This document shows positions 1 to 8,049 of a stretch of DNA of 13,218 bases, piece by piece. Numbering within the stretch: position 1 is the first letter of the stretch; the number at the start of each line of letters is the position of its first letter. The DNA is from Flavobacterium psychrophilum. GTDB lineage: Bacteria > Bacteroidota > Bacteroidia > Flavobacteriales > Flavobacteriaceae. The notes under the pieces are model-generated. The model did no database searches, was not told the DNA's origin, and saw only the letters and a program-made list of their open reading frames with translations. The stretch lies in NCBI GenBank assembly GCA_945897545.1, contig CAMDGJ010000059.1, positions 1 through 13,218 of the forward strand, read 5' to 3'. Both the position numbers and the translations under genes were made by a program.

Positions 1-180
1 CACATTGAAAGCTTGAGACAAGTGAGCGTCAAGCGAGTTTTTTCCACCACGAGCACTAGCCCGTGTATCAACTGCATTTACTCCGAACGAAAGCGCCCAA
101 GGATTGTTACTGTTTTGTGCTTGCGAGCTTAAAGCTAGCACCATCATTACGGCAAATAAAAGTTTGTTAAGATGTTTCAT
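1..180 (-). CDS. Exported OmpA-family-like outer membrane protein, N-terminal fragment
   Basis: Sixty codons are present, starting at ATG 180-178; the rest lies beyond the window edge. Residues 1-21 form a clear Sec signal peptide: basic start MKHLNK, hydrophobic core LLFAVMMVLAL, then SSQA with likely cleavage after Ala21. The mature part begins QNSNNPWALSFGVNAVDTR, which I recognise from N-termini of flavobacterial OmpA-family porin-like proteins; this start leads into a beta-barrel in the outer membrane with a periplasmic peptidoglycan-binding domain in full-length members. Neither the barrel nor the OmpA domain is visible here, so the family call rests on the N-terminus alone. An exact Bacteroidetes promoter lies 40 bases upstream, so the gene is probably transcribed separately from kbl. 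It is sure to be exported; the OmpA assignment is probable. Confidence 0.75.
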   Translation of the reverse strand, partial: MKHLNKLLFAVMMVLALSSQAQNSNNPWALSFGVNAVDTRASARGGKNSLDAHLSQAFNV

Positions 181-219
181 ACTTAATATAAATTTAGTTA
201 AAATTAGTTAATTTTAAAA

Positions 220-249
220 CAAAAGTAATACGTAATTTTTTAACTACAA
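220..249 (-). promoter_or_regulatory. Bacteroidetes-type promoter for the OmpA-like gene
   Basis: On the minus strand TTG (249-247) is followed by a 19-base spacer and TACTTTTG (227-220), an exact match to the Bacteroidetes sigma-ABfr consensus of TTG, about 19 bases, TAnnTTTG. There are 39 bases between this box and the ATG at 180. It is the best complete promoter in the window. Confidence 0.75.
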
Positions 250-284
250 AATAAAATGTTGATAAAAAACGTGTAAAAAGCTAA

Positions 285-1475
285 TTAGACGACATTTAGA
301 CTCTTTCCAACTTGAGTGAACGCAGTAATAGCATTATCGAGTTGGTCAATTGTATGAGAAGCAGACAACTGTACTCTTATCCTTGCCTTATCCTTTGGTA
401 CAACTGGAAAAAAGAAGCCAATAACATAAATCCCTTTCTTTAGTAATTCATTTGCCATAGTCTGCGCTAATTTTGCATCATAGAGCATCACAGGTACAAT
501 CGCAGAGTCACCATCAATGATATCAAAACCTGCTTTTTTCATTTCTGCTTTGAAATAATTAGTATTCCATTCCAGTTTATCTCTAAGCGTCGTGTCTTTT
601 TCCAATAATTCGAAAACCTTAATAGAAGCACCTACGATTGCAGGAGCTAAGGAATTTGAAAATAAATACGGTCTAGAACGTTGCCGCAATAGTTCGATGA
701 TTTCTTTTTTGGCGGTAGTATAGCCTCCCATAGCGCCTCCAAGTGCCTTTCCTAATGTTCCCGTAATTATATCTACCCTTCCCATTACGCCTTTTGCTTC
801 AAGCGTTCCTTTTCCTTTTGGGCCAATAAATCCTGCAGCATGACATTCATCAACCATAACCATTGCATCATATTTATCGGCTAAATCACAAATTTTGTCC
901 AACGGAGCCACGACACCATCCATAGAAAAAACTCCGTCTGTAACTATTAATTTAAAACGAGCCCCTGCTTCATTTGCTTTTATTAGTTGCTGTTCTAAAT
1001 CTTCCATATTGCTATTTTCATAACGATAACGCGCCGCTTTGCATAAGCGAACACCGTCAATAATTGAGGCGTGATTTAAACTATCTGAAATTATGGCGTC
1101 GTTTTCATTTAATAAAGGTTCGAAAACGCCTCCGTTCGCATCAAAAGCCGCCGCATATAAAATTGTATCTTCGGTTCCGTAGAAATCCGAGATCTTGTTT
1201 TCCAATGCTTTGTGAATGTCTTGTGTTCCGCAAATAAAACGAACGGAGGACATTCCAAAACCATGAGTGTCCAGCGCGTCTTTCGCAGCCTGAATAACTT
1301 CTGGATGTGATGACAATCCAAGATAGTTATTAGAACAGAAATTCAGCACTGTTTCACCATTAACAGTAATTTGTGCTCCTTGAGGCGAAGTGATTATTCT
1401 TTCTTTTTTAAAAATTCCGTTATCTTCAATATTTTGAAGCTCGGATTGTAGATAATCTTTTATTTTTCCGTACAT
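285..1475 (-). CDS. kbl: Glycine C-acetyltransferase (2-amino-3-ketobutyrate CoA ligase)
   Basis: A PLP enzyme of the alpha-oxoamine synthase family that converts 2-amino-3-oxobutyrate plus CoA into glycine and acetyl-CoA, the second step of threonine breakdown after threonine dehydrogenase; cytosolic. At 396 residues it matches E. coli Kbl (398). Visible landmarks: NNYLGL near 49-54, [10 protein letters not shown] at 79-88, [14 protein letters not shown] at 134-147, [10 protein letters not shown] at 179-188, the PLP-contacting DECHAAGF at 209-216 (Asp209, His212), and GTLGKALGG with the Schiff-base lysine at Lys243. [17 protein letters not shown] (265-280) is nearly identical to the E. coli enzyme, which argues for Kbl over serine palmitoyltransferase or 8-amino-7-oxononanoate synthase relatives. 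No tdh gene is present in the window. The ATG at 1475 fits the usual start. No consensus promoter was found upstream. Confidence 0.95.
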   Translation of the reverse strand: MYGKIKDYLQSELQNIEDNGIFKKERIITSPQGAQITVNGETVLNFCSNNYLGLSSHPEVIQAAKDALDTHGFGMSSVRFICGTQDIHKALENKISDFYGTEDTILYAAAFDANGGVFEPLLNENDAIISDSLNHASIIDGVRLCKAARYRYENSNMEDLEQQLIKANEAGARFKLIVTDGVFSMDGVVAPLDKICDLADKYDAMVMVDECHAAGFIGPKGKGTLEAKGVMGRVDIITGTLGKALGGAMGGYTTAKKEIIELLRQRSRPYLFSNSLAPAIVGASIKVFELLEKDTTLRDKLEWNTNYFKAEMKKAGFDIIDGDSAIVPVMLYDAKLAQTMANELLKKGIYVIGFFFPVVPKDKARIRVQLSASHTIDQLDNAITAFTQVGKSLNVV

Positions 1476-1546
1476 CTAAAAAAGGTTATGTGTTATGAAT
1501 AATAGACTTTTTACACTTATATAAATCTACAATGCTTCGCCAGTTC

Positions 1547-1566
1547 GTCCCGATAATTATCGGGAC
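1547..1566. repeat. Perfect 20-bp palindrome between kbl and the addA-like gene
   Basis: GTCCCGATAATTATCGGGAC reads identically on both strands. It lies 71 bases upstream of the kbl start and 45 bases beyond the stop of the addA-like gene. No T-run follows on either strand, so it is not a standard intrinsic terminator. It is GC-rich against AT-rich surroundings. It could be a REP-like intergenic repeat, an operator for a dimeric regulator, or the stem of a weak transcription stop. Confidence 0.6.
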
Positions 1567-1610
1567 TCGGGTCAGAAATTGTTAATCTCATTATTCTTAA
1601 ATCAATTTTT

Positions 1611-4600
1611 TTACAAATTTACCACCTTGATTTGTTCGCCAATATAAATAAGCGCCTTTTTTTTGACTTTATAACCCATCAACTCAATAGCATTTTGATA
1701 ATTTTCTAATTGTAATTGGTGTTTTGGATTATGTATTCCTGTTTTATAATCCAATAAAAAAACATCCATGTTACTTGTCAAAACCATTCGGTCTGGTTTA
1801 ATGGTTTGGCCTTCTTTTTGAATAATATTTTGTTCGTTTAAGACTTCGTTTCCTACTTCAAAATAATCTGAAAGTTCTGAGTGATTCACAATTTCATCCA
1901 CAGTTTTTGAAACAAGTTCCTTTTGATTTAGATTAATTAGCCCACTTTCGATAGCCTTTGTTATTGCCAAATCAACATCATTCTTTGTTTTTACAAAAGA
2001 CAAAATTTCGTGAACTATATTACCATACTCTATAGCTTCTTGCTGGTGCGATCCCCACATTACAGATTCACGTTGGGCAATTTTTATGTTTTTGGGATTC
2101 AAAATTTCATAAACTAAGGGAATGGCTTTAAATTCTTTTTGCTTTATGCTTTCAAGAGATAGTTTTTGAGGATTCCCAAAATGATATTCCAGTATGCTTT
2201 GGTCAAAACTGGCATTTCGTACTAAATAATTAACAAAAAAGGTCGCCATGTTATTGGGATAATTCCCTTCATTATTGGGTTTGAAAAGATTTGAAATCAC
2301 ATATAATTGCTCTTCGGCCCGAGTTAATGCCACATACAAAACATTGATATTGTCAAGCAATTGTTCTTGTGTTTTCTCCTTATAGGTTGCTTTGGCAGCA
2401 GCGCCAAAACCCTCAACAGATTTACTATTATCGATTAAAGCTCTAGGTAAATTAAATTTTTCGTCCTCAAAATCAAGCCACAGTTTATCCTTTTTTTGCA
2501 AACTGTAATTTTCCTCCGCAAACGGAAAAATAACTACCGGAAACTCTAATCCTTTTGACTTATGGATGGTCATAATTTGCACCGCGTCACTTCCTTCAGG
2601 TGACGGGATTTTAAATTTCGCTGAGCTTTTGTCCCAATACTCCAAAAAGTCTGCTATTCCTGCTTGATTGCGAACATCTCGTTCTAAAACAATATCTAGA
2701 AAATATTGAACATAAGCCCTAGCTACATTCGAAAAAGGAGTTAAAAATTTTGAAACAATACCCTCAACCGATTCATATAGTGACTTTTTTCGAATATCCC
2801 GAAACGAGAGTGAAATATCAAAATTCGTTAGCCAATTTTCAAATTCAGATTCCTTCTTTTGTTCCAATCCTTGGGCAATGAAATCGTGAACAGGCAATTT
2901 ATCCTGAATTTTATTAGCAATATAATGAAGAAAATGAGCTTTGGCTTCTAAGTCAGAACTGTTTTTTAAATATTTTAATAAATGAATAATAAATCGAACT
3001 TCGGTCGCATTTTTTATTAATAGAGTTTCTGATGAAAGTATTGGAATCCCTTGTTCTATAAGGAAATTTGCAATTGCGGTTCCGTTTTTATTATGACGAA
3101 TTAAAATAGCAATATCACTGTATTTGAAACCCTTTTGTCGCACTTCTAAAATCGTTTTGAACGTTGCTCTTACATATAAATCCGATTTATTCAATTCATC
3201 TTCGTCTTGTTCCCCTGACATTTCTATTTCTGGAAGAAAAGAAATATTGACATAACCGCCTTTTTTATCGTTGCTATTCTGACGGCTCTTGGTGGCATAT
3301 AAATCTTTATAATCTTCGTTTTCGAATTCATTAGACAACAATTGAAAAAAATCGTTATTGAATTCAATTATTTCCGAATATGAGCGGTAATTTTTATCTA
3401 AATGTTCTAAAACTATTTCGGGATTATTAAACGGATTGTGGTATTTGCTCAAGGCAATAAACTGCTCGGCTTTTCCACCACGCCAACGGTAAATGGACTG
3501 TTTCGGGTCCCCTACAATCATCAGAGTTCCTTTTTCACCATCGAATTCACTTGATGTAGCGTTGTTAATTAATGGAATCAGGTTTTGCCATTGCATTTCA
3601 GAAGTATCCTGAAATTCATCAATGAAAAAATGTCGATAGCGTTCTCCTAATCTTTCATAAATAAAAGGTGCAGGTTGGTTTTGAATTTCTTTATGAATTA
3701 AGACGTTGAATTCAGCAATGGGAAGCAGGTTTTGCTCTTTCTGAATTTTAGACAATTCGTTACTAACAGTATTTAACAAAGATAAAGGCGTAATGTTTTT
3801 TAGGAATGCTTTATAAAAATCTCGCTTTTCGAATTTTTTATAAATGCCTGAGACAATTTGTAATAATTCTGGGATGATATTTTCAATTATCGCCCCATCT
3901 TTAGCGGTTTTATTAATTTTTATATCTTCCGGCTCGTGGTAGGTTTTGTTTTTCGGGTTGAATTTTCCCTCTTGAATGCTTTGTAAATGTTTAGGAAAAT
4001 AAGATCCTGAAAAGGATTTAGTGTCGATTCCATTTTTTTCAATTAATTGCAAAGCACTTTCTGCCAATACTGCATTTTCTATTTCTAAAACCTTACAAGT
4101 TTCAATGAGGTTGTTTTTTATTTCGACAAAGTCGGTAATTGATTTATCTTGAAAATGAGCTATTTCATTTCGATTATTTTCATTAAGCACTAAACGCCCT
4201 GTTTGGAGAATTTCGCGAGAGACATCCCAAGACTTATCGTCATCCGTTTTTTCCATTGTAAAATCGATCAGCAATTTGGTCAAAGTTTCGTCTTCTCCTG
4301 CTTGTGCAATAATGGCGTCAACGGCTTCGATGAGCAGATTTTCGGTATCTAAAGTCACTTCAAAATTGATTTGCAAATCTAAATCGTGGGCAAAGGCCCG
4401 AATCACTCTGTGAGTGAATTTATCGATTGTAGAAATATCAAAAGCAGCATAATTATGAATAATATGCTTGATGATTTGCTGCGATTTTATTTTGATTTGG
4501 ATTATGGAAAGATCCGTTTCTATGGCCAAATGCTGCATTAAATCCTGCGCTTTATTGCTGGGTTCGTCTTTGGCAAACTCGGATAAACTGCCTACGATTC

Positions 4601-4769
4601 TGCTTTTCATTTCGTGAACCGCTTTGTTAGTAAACGTAATGGCGAGAATATTACGATAAGCATCATTTTTCTTGGCAACTAGTATAATTTTGAGGTATTC
4701 TTTGACTAGTGCATAAGTTTTTCCTGAGCCTGCAGAAGCGTCGTATATGGAGAATGAAGGTCTTTGCAT
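1611..4769 (-). CDS. AddA-like UvrD-family helicase/nuclease for double-strand break processing
   Basis: A 1052-residue superfamily 1A helicase fused to a RecB-type nuclease, the expected AddA-like subunit of an end-resection complex that feeds RecA recombination. Motifs in order: Walker A ASAGSGKT at 11-18 (Lys17); motif Ia ITFTNKAVHEMK at 44-55; Walker B FFIDEFQDTS at 381-390 (Asp384, Glu385); motif III IVGDPKQSIYRWRGG at 418-432; motif V IMTIHKSKGLEFPVV at 732-746; motif VI VLYVALTRAEEQLYV at 810-824. The C-terminal nuclease shows GNIVHEIL at 916-923, then KPDRM with Asp993 and LLDYKTG at 1005-1011, the PD-(D/E)XK core (Asp1007, Lys1009). AddA and RecB share this layout; an AddB partner is not in the window and may lie past the left edge. 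Length is slightly below B. subtilis AddA (about 1230). It is divergent from the sod gene. Confidence 0.88.
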   Translation of the reverse strand: MQRPSFSIYDASAGSGKTYALVKEYLKIILVAKKNDAYRNILAITFTNKAVHEMKSRIVGSLSEFAKDEPSNKAQDLMQHLAIETDLSIIQIKIKSQQIIKHIIHNYAAFDISTIDKFTHRVIRAFAHDLDLQINFEVTLDTENLLIEAVDAIIAQAGEDETLTKLLIDFTMEKTDDDKSWDVSREILQTGRLVLNENNRNEIAHFQDKSITDFVEIKNNLIETCKVLEIENAVLAESALQLIEKNGIDTKSFSGSYFPKHLQSIQEGKFNPKNKTYHEPEDIKINKTAKDGAIIENIIPELLQIVSGIYKKFEKRDFYKAFLKNITPLSLLNTVSNELSKIQKEQNLLPIAEFNVLIHKEIQNQPAPFIYERLGERYRHFFIDEFQDTSEMQWQNLIPLINNATSSEFDGEKGTLMIVGDPKQSIYRWRGGKAEQFIALSKYHNPFNNPEIVLEHLDKNYRSYSEIIEFNNDFFQLLSNEFENEDYKDLYATKSRQNSNDKKGGYVNISFLPEIEMSGEQDEDELNKSDLYVRATFKTILEVRQKGFKYSDIAILIRHNKNGTAIANFLIEQGIPILSSETLLIKNATEVRFIIHLLKYLKNSSDLEAKAHFLHYIANKIQDKLPVHDFIAQGLEQKKESEFENWLTNFDISLSFRDIRKKSLYESVEGIVSKFLTPFSNVARAYVQYFLDIVLERDVRNQAGIADFLEYWDKSSAKFKIPSPEGSDAVQIMTIHKSKGLEFPVVIFPFAEENYSLQKKDKLWLDFEDEKFNLPRALIDNSKSVEGFGAAAKATYKEKTQEQLLDNINVLYVALTRAEEQLYVISNLFKPNNEGNYPNNMATFFVNYLVRNASFDQSILEYHFGNPQKLSLESIKQKEFKAIPLVYEILNPKNIKIAQRESVMWGSHQQEAIEYGNIVHEILSFVKTKNDVDLAITKAIESGLINLNQKELVSKTVDEIVNHSELSDYFEVGNEVLNEQNIIQKEGQTIKPDRMVLTSNMDVFLLDYKTGIHNPKHQLQLENYQNAIELMGYKVKKKALIYIGEQIKVVNL

Positions 4770-4810
4770 ATTTATTTACCGTTAATTCGCAGATTTTTTT
4801 TATTTATTAA

Positions 4811-4910
4811 ACGCTCTAGCCCTGATGGAAGCGGCATCCTTTGTTGCCGGGGTTTGGCAACAAAGATATAGCGTACAGCGGGAAACAGCTCCTGAAAATA
4901 GCACGATCAA
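4811..4910 (+). ncRNA. Structured intergenic element, possibly a Flavo-1-type RNA or repeat
   Basis: This block is visibly more GC-rich than its surroundings. It centres on a perfect 10-bp hairpin, CTTTGTTGCC (4839-4848) with GGCAACAAAG (4856-4865) and a 7-base loop. It is flanked by TAGCCCTGATGGAAGCGGCA on the left and GATATAGCG..AGCGGG..CAGCTCCTG on the right. I recall very similar flanks around variable hairpins in intergenic regions of Flavobacterium genomes; the conserved flavobacterial RNA called Flavo-1 is a candidate identity, but I cannot check it. It sits between two divergent genes and has no T-run, so a terminator role is unlikely. Strand is set by the orientation I remember for the conserved flanks. 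Confidence 0.5.
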
Positions 4911-4962
4911 TTAATTTAATAAAACTATAACTAAAGAATTTCCTTTTCCAAAGTTAAATGTT

Positions 4963-4970
4963 TATTTTTG
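4963..4970 (+). promoter_or_regulatory. -7 promoter box of the superoxide dismutase gene
   Basis: TATTTTTG is an exact TAnnTTTG match, with 35 bases between it and the ATG at 5006. No TTG occurs at the ideal 19-base spacing upstream (TCC is found at 4941-4943), so the -33 element is weak and expression may depend on other factors. Confidence 0.6.
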
Positions 4971-5005
4971 AATAAAATATTTATAAATCATTAAACGACT
5001 ATATT

Positions 5006-5611
5006 ATGGCTTTTGAATTACCACAATTACCTTATGCGTATGACGCACTTGAACCGCACATTGATGCACGCACGATGGAAATCCATCACTCAAAACATCA
5101 TAATGCCTACATTACCAATGTAAATGCTGCCATTGCAGGAACGGATTTAGAGGGTAAAAGTATTGAAGATATTTTGACCAATCTTGATATGAAAAATATG
5201 GCTGTTAGGAACAATGGCGGTGGACATTTCAATCACAGTTTATTTTGGACAGTAATGTCGCCTAACGGTGGTGGACTTCCTACTGGAGAATTAGCGGCTG
5301 CCATTGATAGTGCATTTGGTTCATTTGATGTTTTTAAAGCTGCTTTTGCAAAAGCTGGAGCGACTCAATTTGGTTCTGGATGGGCATGGTTGTGTGTTAA
5401 GGACGGAAAACTGGAAGTTTTAGGAACTCCAAATCAAGATAATACTTTGATGCCAGGTGTTGGTAACGGTGGAACTCCAATTTTAGGAATGGATGTTTGG
5501 GAACACGCTTATTATTTGAACTACCAAAACAGACGACCTGATTATATTGAAGCATTCTTTAACGTAATTAACTGGACTGAAGTGGCTAGAAGATATGCTT
5601 TAGAAAAATAG
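5006..5611 (+). CDS. sodA: Fe/Mn-family superoxide dismutase, Mn-type signature
   Basis: Converts superoxide to hydrogen peroxide and oxygen in the cytosol; no signal peptide is present. At 201 residues it has the usual length. The N-terminal helical hairpin carries MEIHHSKHH with metal ligand His27, and NHSLFW with His77; the C-terminal domain carries [17 protein letters not shown] with Asp163 and His167. These match the His26, His81, Asp167, His171 ligands of E. coli SodA. Two second-shell residues favour manganese: Gly73 four residues before His77, and Gln144 in NQDN, the position that is Gln in Mn enzymes; many Bacteroidetes enzymes accept either metal. The gene has its own -7 box and a terminator about 40 bases after the stop, so it is monocistronic. 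The ATG start gives the canonical N-terminus ([20 protein letters not shown]). Confidence 0.95.
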   Translation: MAFELPQLPYAYDALEPHIDARTMEIHHSKHHNAYITNVNAAIAGTDLEGKSIEDILTNLDMKNMAVRNNGGGHFNHSLFWTVMSPNGGGLPTGELAAAIDSAFGSFDVFKAAFAKAGATQFGSGWAWLCVKDGKLEVLGTPNQDNTLMPGVGNGGTPILGMDVWEHAYYLNYQNRRPDYIEAFFNVINWTEVARRYALEK

Positions 5612-5651
5612 ATTTTTAGCATATAGAATAAAGCATATAGATTTTTAAAAG

Positions 5652-5690
5652 AAGACGGATCGACTAATATTTTAGTTTTCCGTCTTTTTT
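5652..5690 (+). terminator. Intrinsic terminator of the sod gene
   Basis: AAGACGGA (5652-5659) pairs with TCCGTCTT (5679-5686), with a further inner stem ACTAA/TTAGT (5663-5667 with 5672-5676), followed by a run of T's to 5690. It begins 41 bases after the sod stop codon. Confidence 0.85.
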
Positions 5691-5750
5691 CTTTGTTCTA
5701 ATATCTATTATCTTTTTTTAACCTTATACAAATGAAAGTGCCGAAATTAC

Positions 5751-5802
5751 TTTCACCTCTTTGCCCTAAATCTACCACAAACTTAATCTACTAAAGTATG
5801 GT
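5751..5802 (+). repeat. Intergenic repeat, copy 1
   Basis: This 52-base segment aligns with 5936-5989 at about 87 percent identity (five substitutions, two one-base gaps by eye). Shared core: TTTGCCC.AAATCTACCA, then AAACTTAA.CTACTAAA, then TATGGT. A 6-bp hairpin GAAAGT/ACTTTC (5734-5739 with 5749-5754) overlaps its start, as a stronger hairpin does in copy 2. I do not recognise the family. Confidence 0.7.
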
Positions 5803-5918
5803 ATTGTAAAGTTAATCACCCTTTAGTTCTATCTGATTTTTTTATTTGAAAATTATTGAGTTGAGTGTCAAATCAGAGTGAAACCATTTGATTTAAAATT
5901 CTTTGAGTTCATTCCAAT

Positions 5919-5948
5919 AAAAAAGGTGAAATTTCTTTCACCTTTTTT
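5919..5948. terminator. Bidirectional intrinsic terminator between sod and the purF-like gene
   Basis: AAAAAAGGTGAAA (5919-5931) pairs perfectly with TTTCACCTTTTTT (5936-5948) around a 4-base loop, giving a 13-bp stem with a T-run on each strand. It can stop plus-strand transcription that passes the sod terminator and minus-strand transcription from the purF-like gene, whose stop is about 130 bases away. The 3' arm is also the first part of repeat copy 2. Confidence 0.85.
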
Positions 5949-5989
5949 GCCCCAAATCTACCATAAACTTAACCTACTAAAATTATGGT
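5936..5989 (+). repeat. Intergenic repeat, copy 2
   Basis: The partner of 5751-5802 in the same orientation. Besides the 13-bp terminator stem at its start, it ends with a second inverted repeat ACCATAA (5960-5966) with TTATGGT (5983-5989). The second stem is decayed in copy 1 (only ACCA/TGGT remains), suggesting copy 2 is closer to the intact form. Confidence 0.7.
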
Positions 5990-6078
5990 GAATCAAATAT
6001 ATAAACACTAAAAGCTTTTAACAAATAAATTAGATGAAATGCTTAAAAAATCGATGAAATACTAAATCAAAACCTTTT

Positions 6079-7977
6079 TTAATAAGCCCTAGCGTTTTTA
6101 CCTTCATAAAAATTCATAAAAGCCTTATTAACAACGCGATTTCCGCCAGGCGTTGGGTAATCTCCTGTGAAATACCAATCACCTAAATTCTTTGGACACG
6201 CAATATGTAAATTTTCAACGGTTTGGAAAATAATTTTCACTTCGGCATTGATTTCAGGAGAACTCAATAATTGAGCAATTTTGTTTGAAACTTCTTGTGG
6301 TTGAAAAGGCGCATAGATTTCGGTAACAAAATTAACCACTTCGTTATCTTTAAAATATTCCTGTTCTTTGCATTTAGCATAAACTTCGTCAACTATATGA
6401 TACAAGTTTCTTTCTTTTAAAAGCTCTAATGCTGCACGAAACGCGACCAATCCTTCGAGTTTTGCCATATCAATTCCATAACAATCTGGATAACGAATTT
6501 GCGGAGCAGATGAAACTACTACAATACTTTTTGGATTCAAACGATCCATCATTTTGATGATGCTCATTTTGAGTGTTGTTCCTCGAACAATACTGTCATC
6601 AATAATCACCAAATTATCTGTTGGCTTTATAACTCCATAAGTGACGTCGTAAACGTGAGCAACTAAATCATCACGACTACTGTCTTCGGTAATGAAAGTT
6701 CGTAGCTTTGCATCTTTGATGGCTACTTTTTCGGTTCTAATTTTTACAGAAAGGATTTCCTCGAGTTTTTCTCTTGTTAGTTTTTTTCTGTTCTCGAGAA
6801 TGTAATTATTCTTCCTTTGATTTAAGAAATCCTGAGCTGCTTCGACCATTCCGTAGAAAGAAGTTTCAGCAGTATTTGGAATATAAGAAAAAACAGTGTT
6901 GTCTGTGTCTTCAACAATAGCTTCAAGAACAGCGGGAAGAATTAATTTTCCCAAGTTTTTTCTTTCTTGGTATATTTCGGCATCACTTCCTCTAGAGAAA
7001 TAAATTCTTTCAAAAGAACAGGCCTTTTTAACGGTTGGCACAATAATTTCTTGCATTGTAACGACCCCGTTTTTCTTTATAATTAAAGCACTCCCAGGCT
7101 CAATTTCTTGTACTTTTTCGAAAGGAACATTAAATACCGTTTGGATAACCGGTCGTTCTGAGGCAACTACTAAAATTTCGTCGTCTTCATAAAAATAAGC
7201 TGGTCGGATTCCTGCTGGATCTCTAAAAACAAAAGCGTCTCCATGACCCAAAAGTCCTGCCATAGCATAACCTCCATCTAGGTTCTTGGACGATCTTTTC
7301 AATATTTTTGCAATATCTAATCTTTCGGCAATTACAGGCGAAGCTTCTCGTTTAGACAAACCCATTGCTTTACAATCTTGATACAATTGCATCACTTCTT
7401 TGTCTAGAAAATGACCTATTTTTTCCATTACAGTAACCGTATCCGCCATTTCTTTTGGATGCTGTCCTAATTCTACTAAATTTTCAAAAAGTTCTTTTAC
7501 ATTAGTCATATTGAAATTTCCGGCCAAAATAAGATTTCGGTGCATCCAATTACTTTGTCTCAAAAATGGATGAACACTTTCAATACTATTTTTTCCAAAA
7601 GTTCCATAACGAACATGTCCTAAAAACAATTCGCCTAAATAAGGTATGTTCTTTTTTTGAAGATGAACATCATCAGCATATTCTGGATGTGATGCCATTT
7701 CTTCATTTATTCTTTCATTAATTTGAGCAAATACATGTTGAATAGGTTGTCCATCATTCGAGCGAACTCGGCTAATGTATCGTTCTCCAGGTTCCACATC
7801 TAATTTTATACTTGCAAAACCTGCTCCGTCTTGCCCACGATTGTGTTGCTTTTCCATCAAGAGATACATTTTTTGTATCCCGTAGAAAGCTGTACCGTAT
7901 TTTTCTTTGTAGAATTCTAACGGCTTTTTCAATCTTAAAAGGGCAATGCCACATTCGTGTTTAATTGCGTCGCTCAT
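6079..7977 (-). CDS. purF: Long PurF-like amidophosphoribosyltransferase
   Basis: Expected to make 5-phosphoribosylamine from PRPP and glutamine, the first step of purine synthesis. The N-terminal glutamine amidotransferase domain starts HECGI with Cys9, which would become the N-terminal nucleophile after loss of a short propeptide; NRGQDGAG (46-53), LGHVRYGTFG (119-128) and GNFNMTN (153-159) complete the site. RDPAGIRP is at 252-259. The phosphoribosyltransferase domain has KLRTFI (424-429) and the PRPP loop VIIDDSIVRGTT (457-468). At 632 residues it is well above typical PurF (about 470-510), with extra sequence around 385-420 and at the C-terminus; this long form is familiar from Bacteroidetes. 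Of the Fe-S cysteines of B. subtilis PurF, Cys320, Cys499 and Cys594 could correspond, but the last CF position is Tyr602. A separate canonical PurF elsewhere in the genome cannot be excluded. No -7 box was found upstream. Confidence 0.85.
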   Translation of the reverse strand: MSDAIKHECGIALLRLKKPLEFYKEKYGTAFYGIQKMYLLMEKQHNRGQDGAGFASIKLDVEPGERYISRVRSNDGQPIQHVFAQINERINEEMASHPEYADDVHLQKKNIPYLGELFLGHVRYGTFGKNSIESVHPFLRQSNWMHRNLILAGNFNMTNVKELFENLVELGQHPKEMADTVTVMEKIGHFLDKEVMQLYQDCKAMGLSKREASPVIAERLDIAKILKRSSKNLDGGYAMAGLLGHGDAFVFRDPAGIRPAYFYEDDEILVVASERPVIQTVFNVPFEKVQEIEPGSALIIKKNGVVTMQEIIVPTVKKACSFERIYFSRGSDAEIYQERKNLGKLILPAVLEAIVEDTDNTVFSYIPNTAETSFYGMVEAAQDFLNQRKNNYILENRKKLTREKLEEILSVKIRTEKVAIKDAKLRTFITEDSSRDDLVAHVYDVTYGVIKPTDNLVIIDDSIVRGTTLKMSIIKMMDRLNPKSIVVVSSAPQIRYPDCYGIDMAKLEGLVAFRAALELLKERNLYHIVDEVYAKCKEQEYFKDNEVVNFVTEIYAPFQPQEVSNKIAQLLSSPEINAEVKIIFQTVENLHIACPKNLGDWYFTGDYPTPGGNRVVNKAFMNFYEGKNARAY

Positions 7978-8011
7978 TGTGTTTTTGTAGTTGTAGTTGT
8001 AATAATCATTT

Positions 8012-8038
8012 TATAAAAAAGCCCCGTTTCCGAGGCTT
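8012..8038 (-). terminator. Intrinsic terminator of the PfkB kinase gene, in the purF leader
   Basis: On the minus strand AAGCCTCG pairs with CGGGGCTT (one U-G wobble) across a GAAA tetraloop (8038-8019), followed by T's to 8012. It begins 12 bases after the kinase stop and ends 34 bases before the purF ATG. Because no promoter box is seen between it and purF, it may act as a partial stop or attenuator within one transcript. Confidence 0.85.
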
Positions 8039-8049
8039 ACTATTGTACA

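Larger units (their letters stand above)
5612..6078. other. 467-base intergenic region between convergent sod and the purF-like gene
   Basis: No coding potential is visible. It begins with a short direct duplication (AGCATATAGA at 5618-5627 and 5632-5641), then holds the sod terminator, two diverged copies of a hairpin-plus-box repeat 185 bases apart and a bidirectional terminator. The stretch 5803-5918 between the repeat copies is AT-rich with only a weak inverted repeat (CTGATTT at 5834-5840 with AAATCAG near 5870-5876). The last part, 5990-6078, contains a small repeat GATGAAAT twice (near 6033 and 6052) and nothing else recognisable. Confidence 0.6.

Noticed and set aside
4770..4800. Promoter for the addA-like gene on the minus strand
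   Set aside because: No TAnnTTTG box was found in the minus-strand sequence upstream of 4769, so I did not list one.
7984..8000. GTAGTT-type hexamer repeat just upstream of the purF-like gene
   Set aside because: Under three units; likely an unstructured leader rather than a functional repeat.
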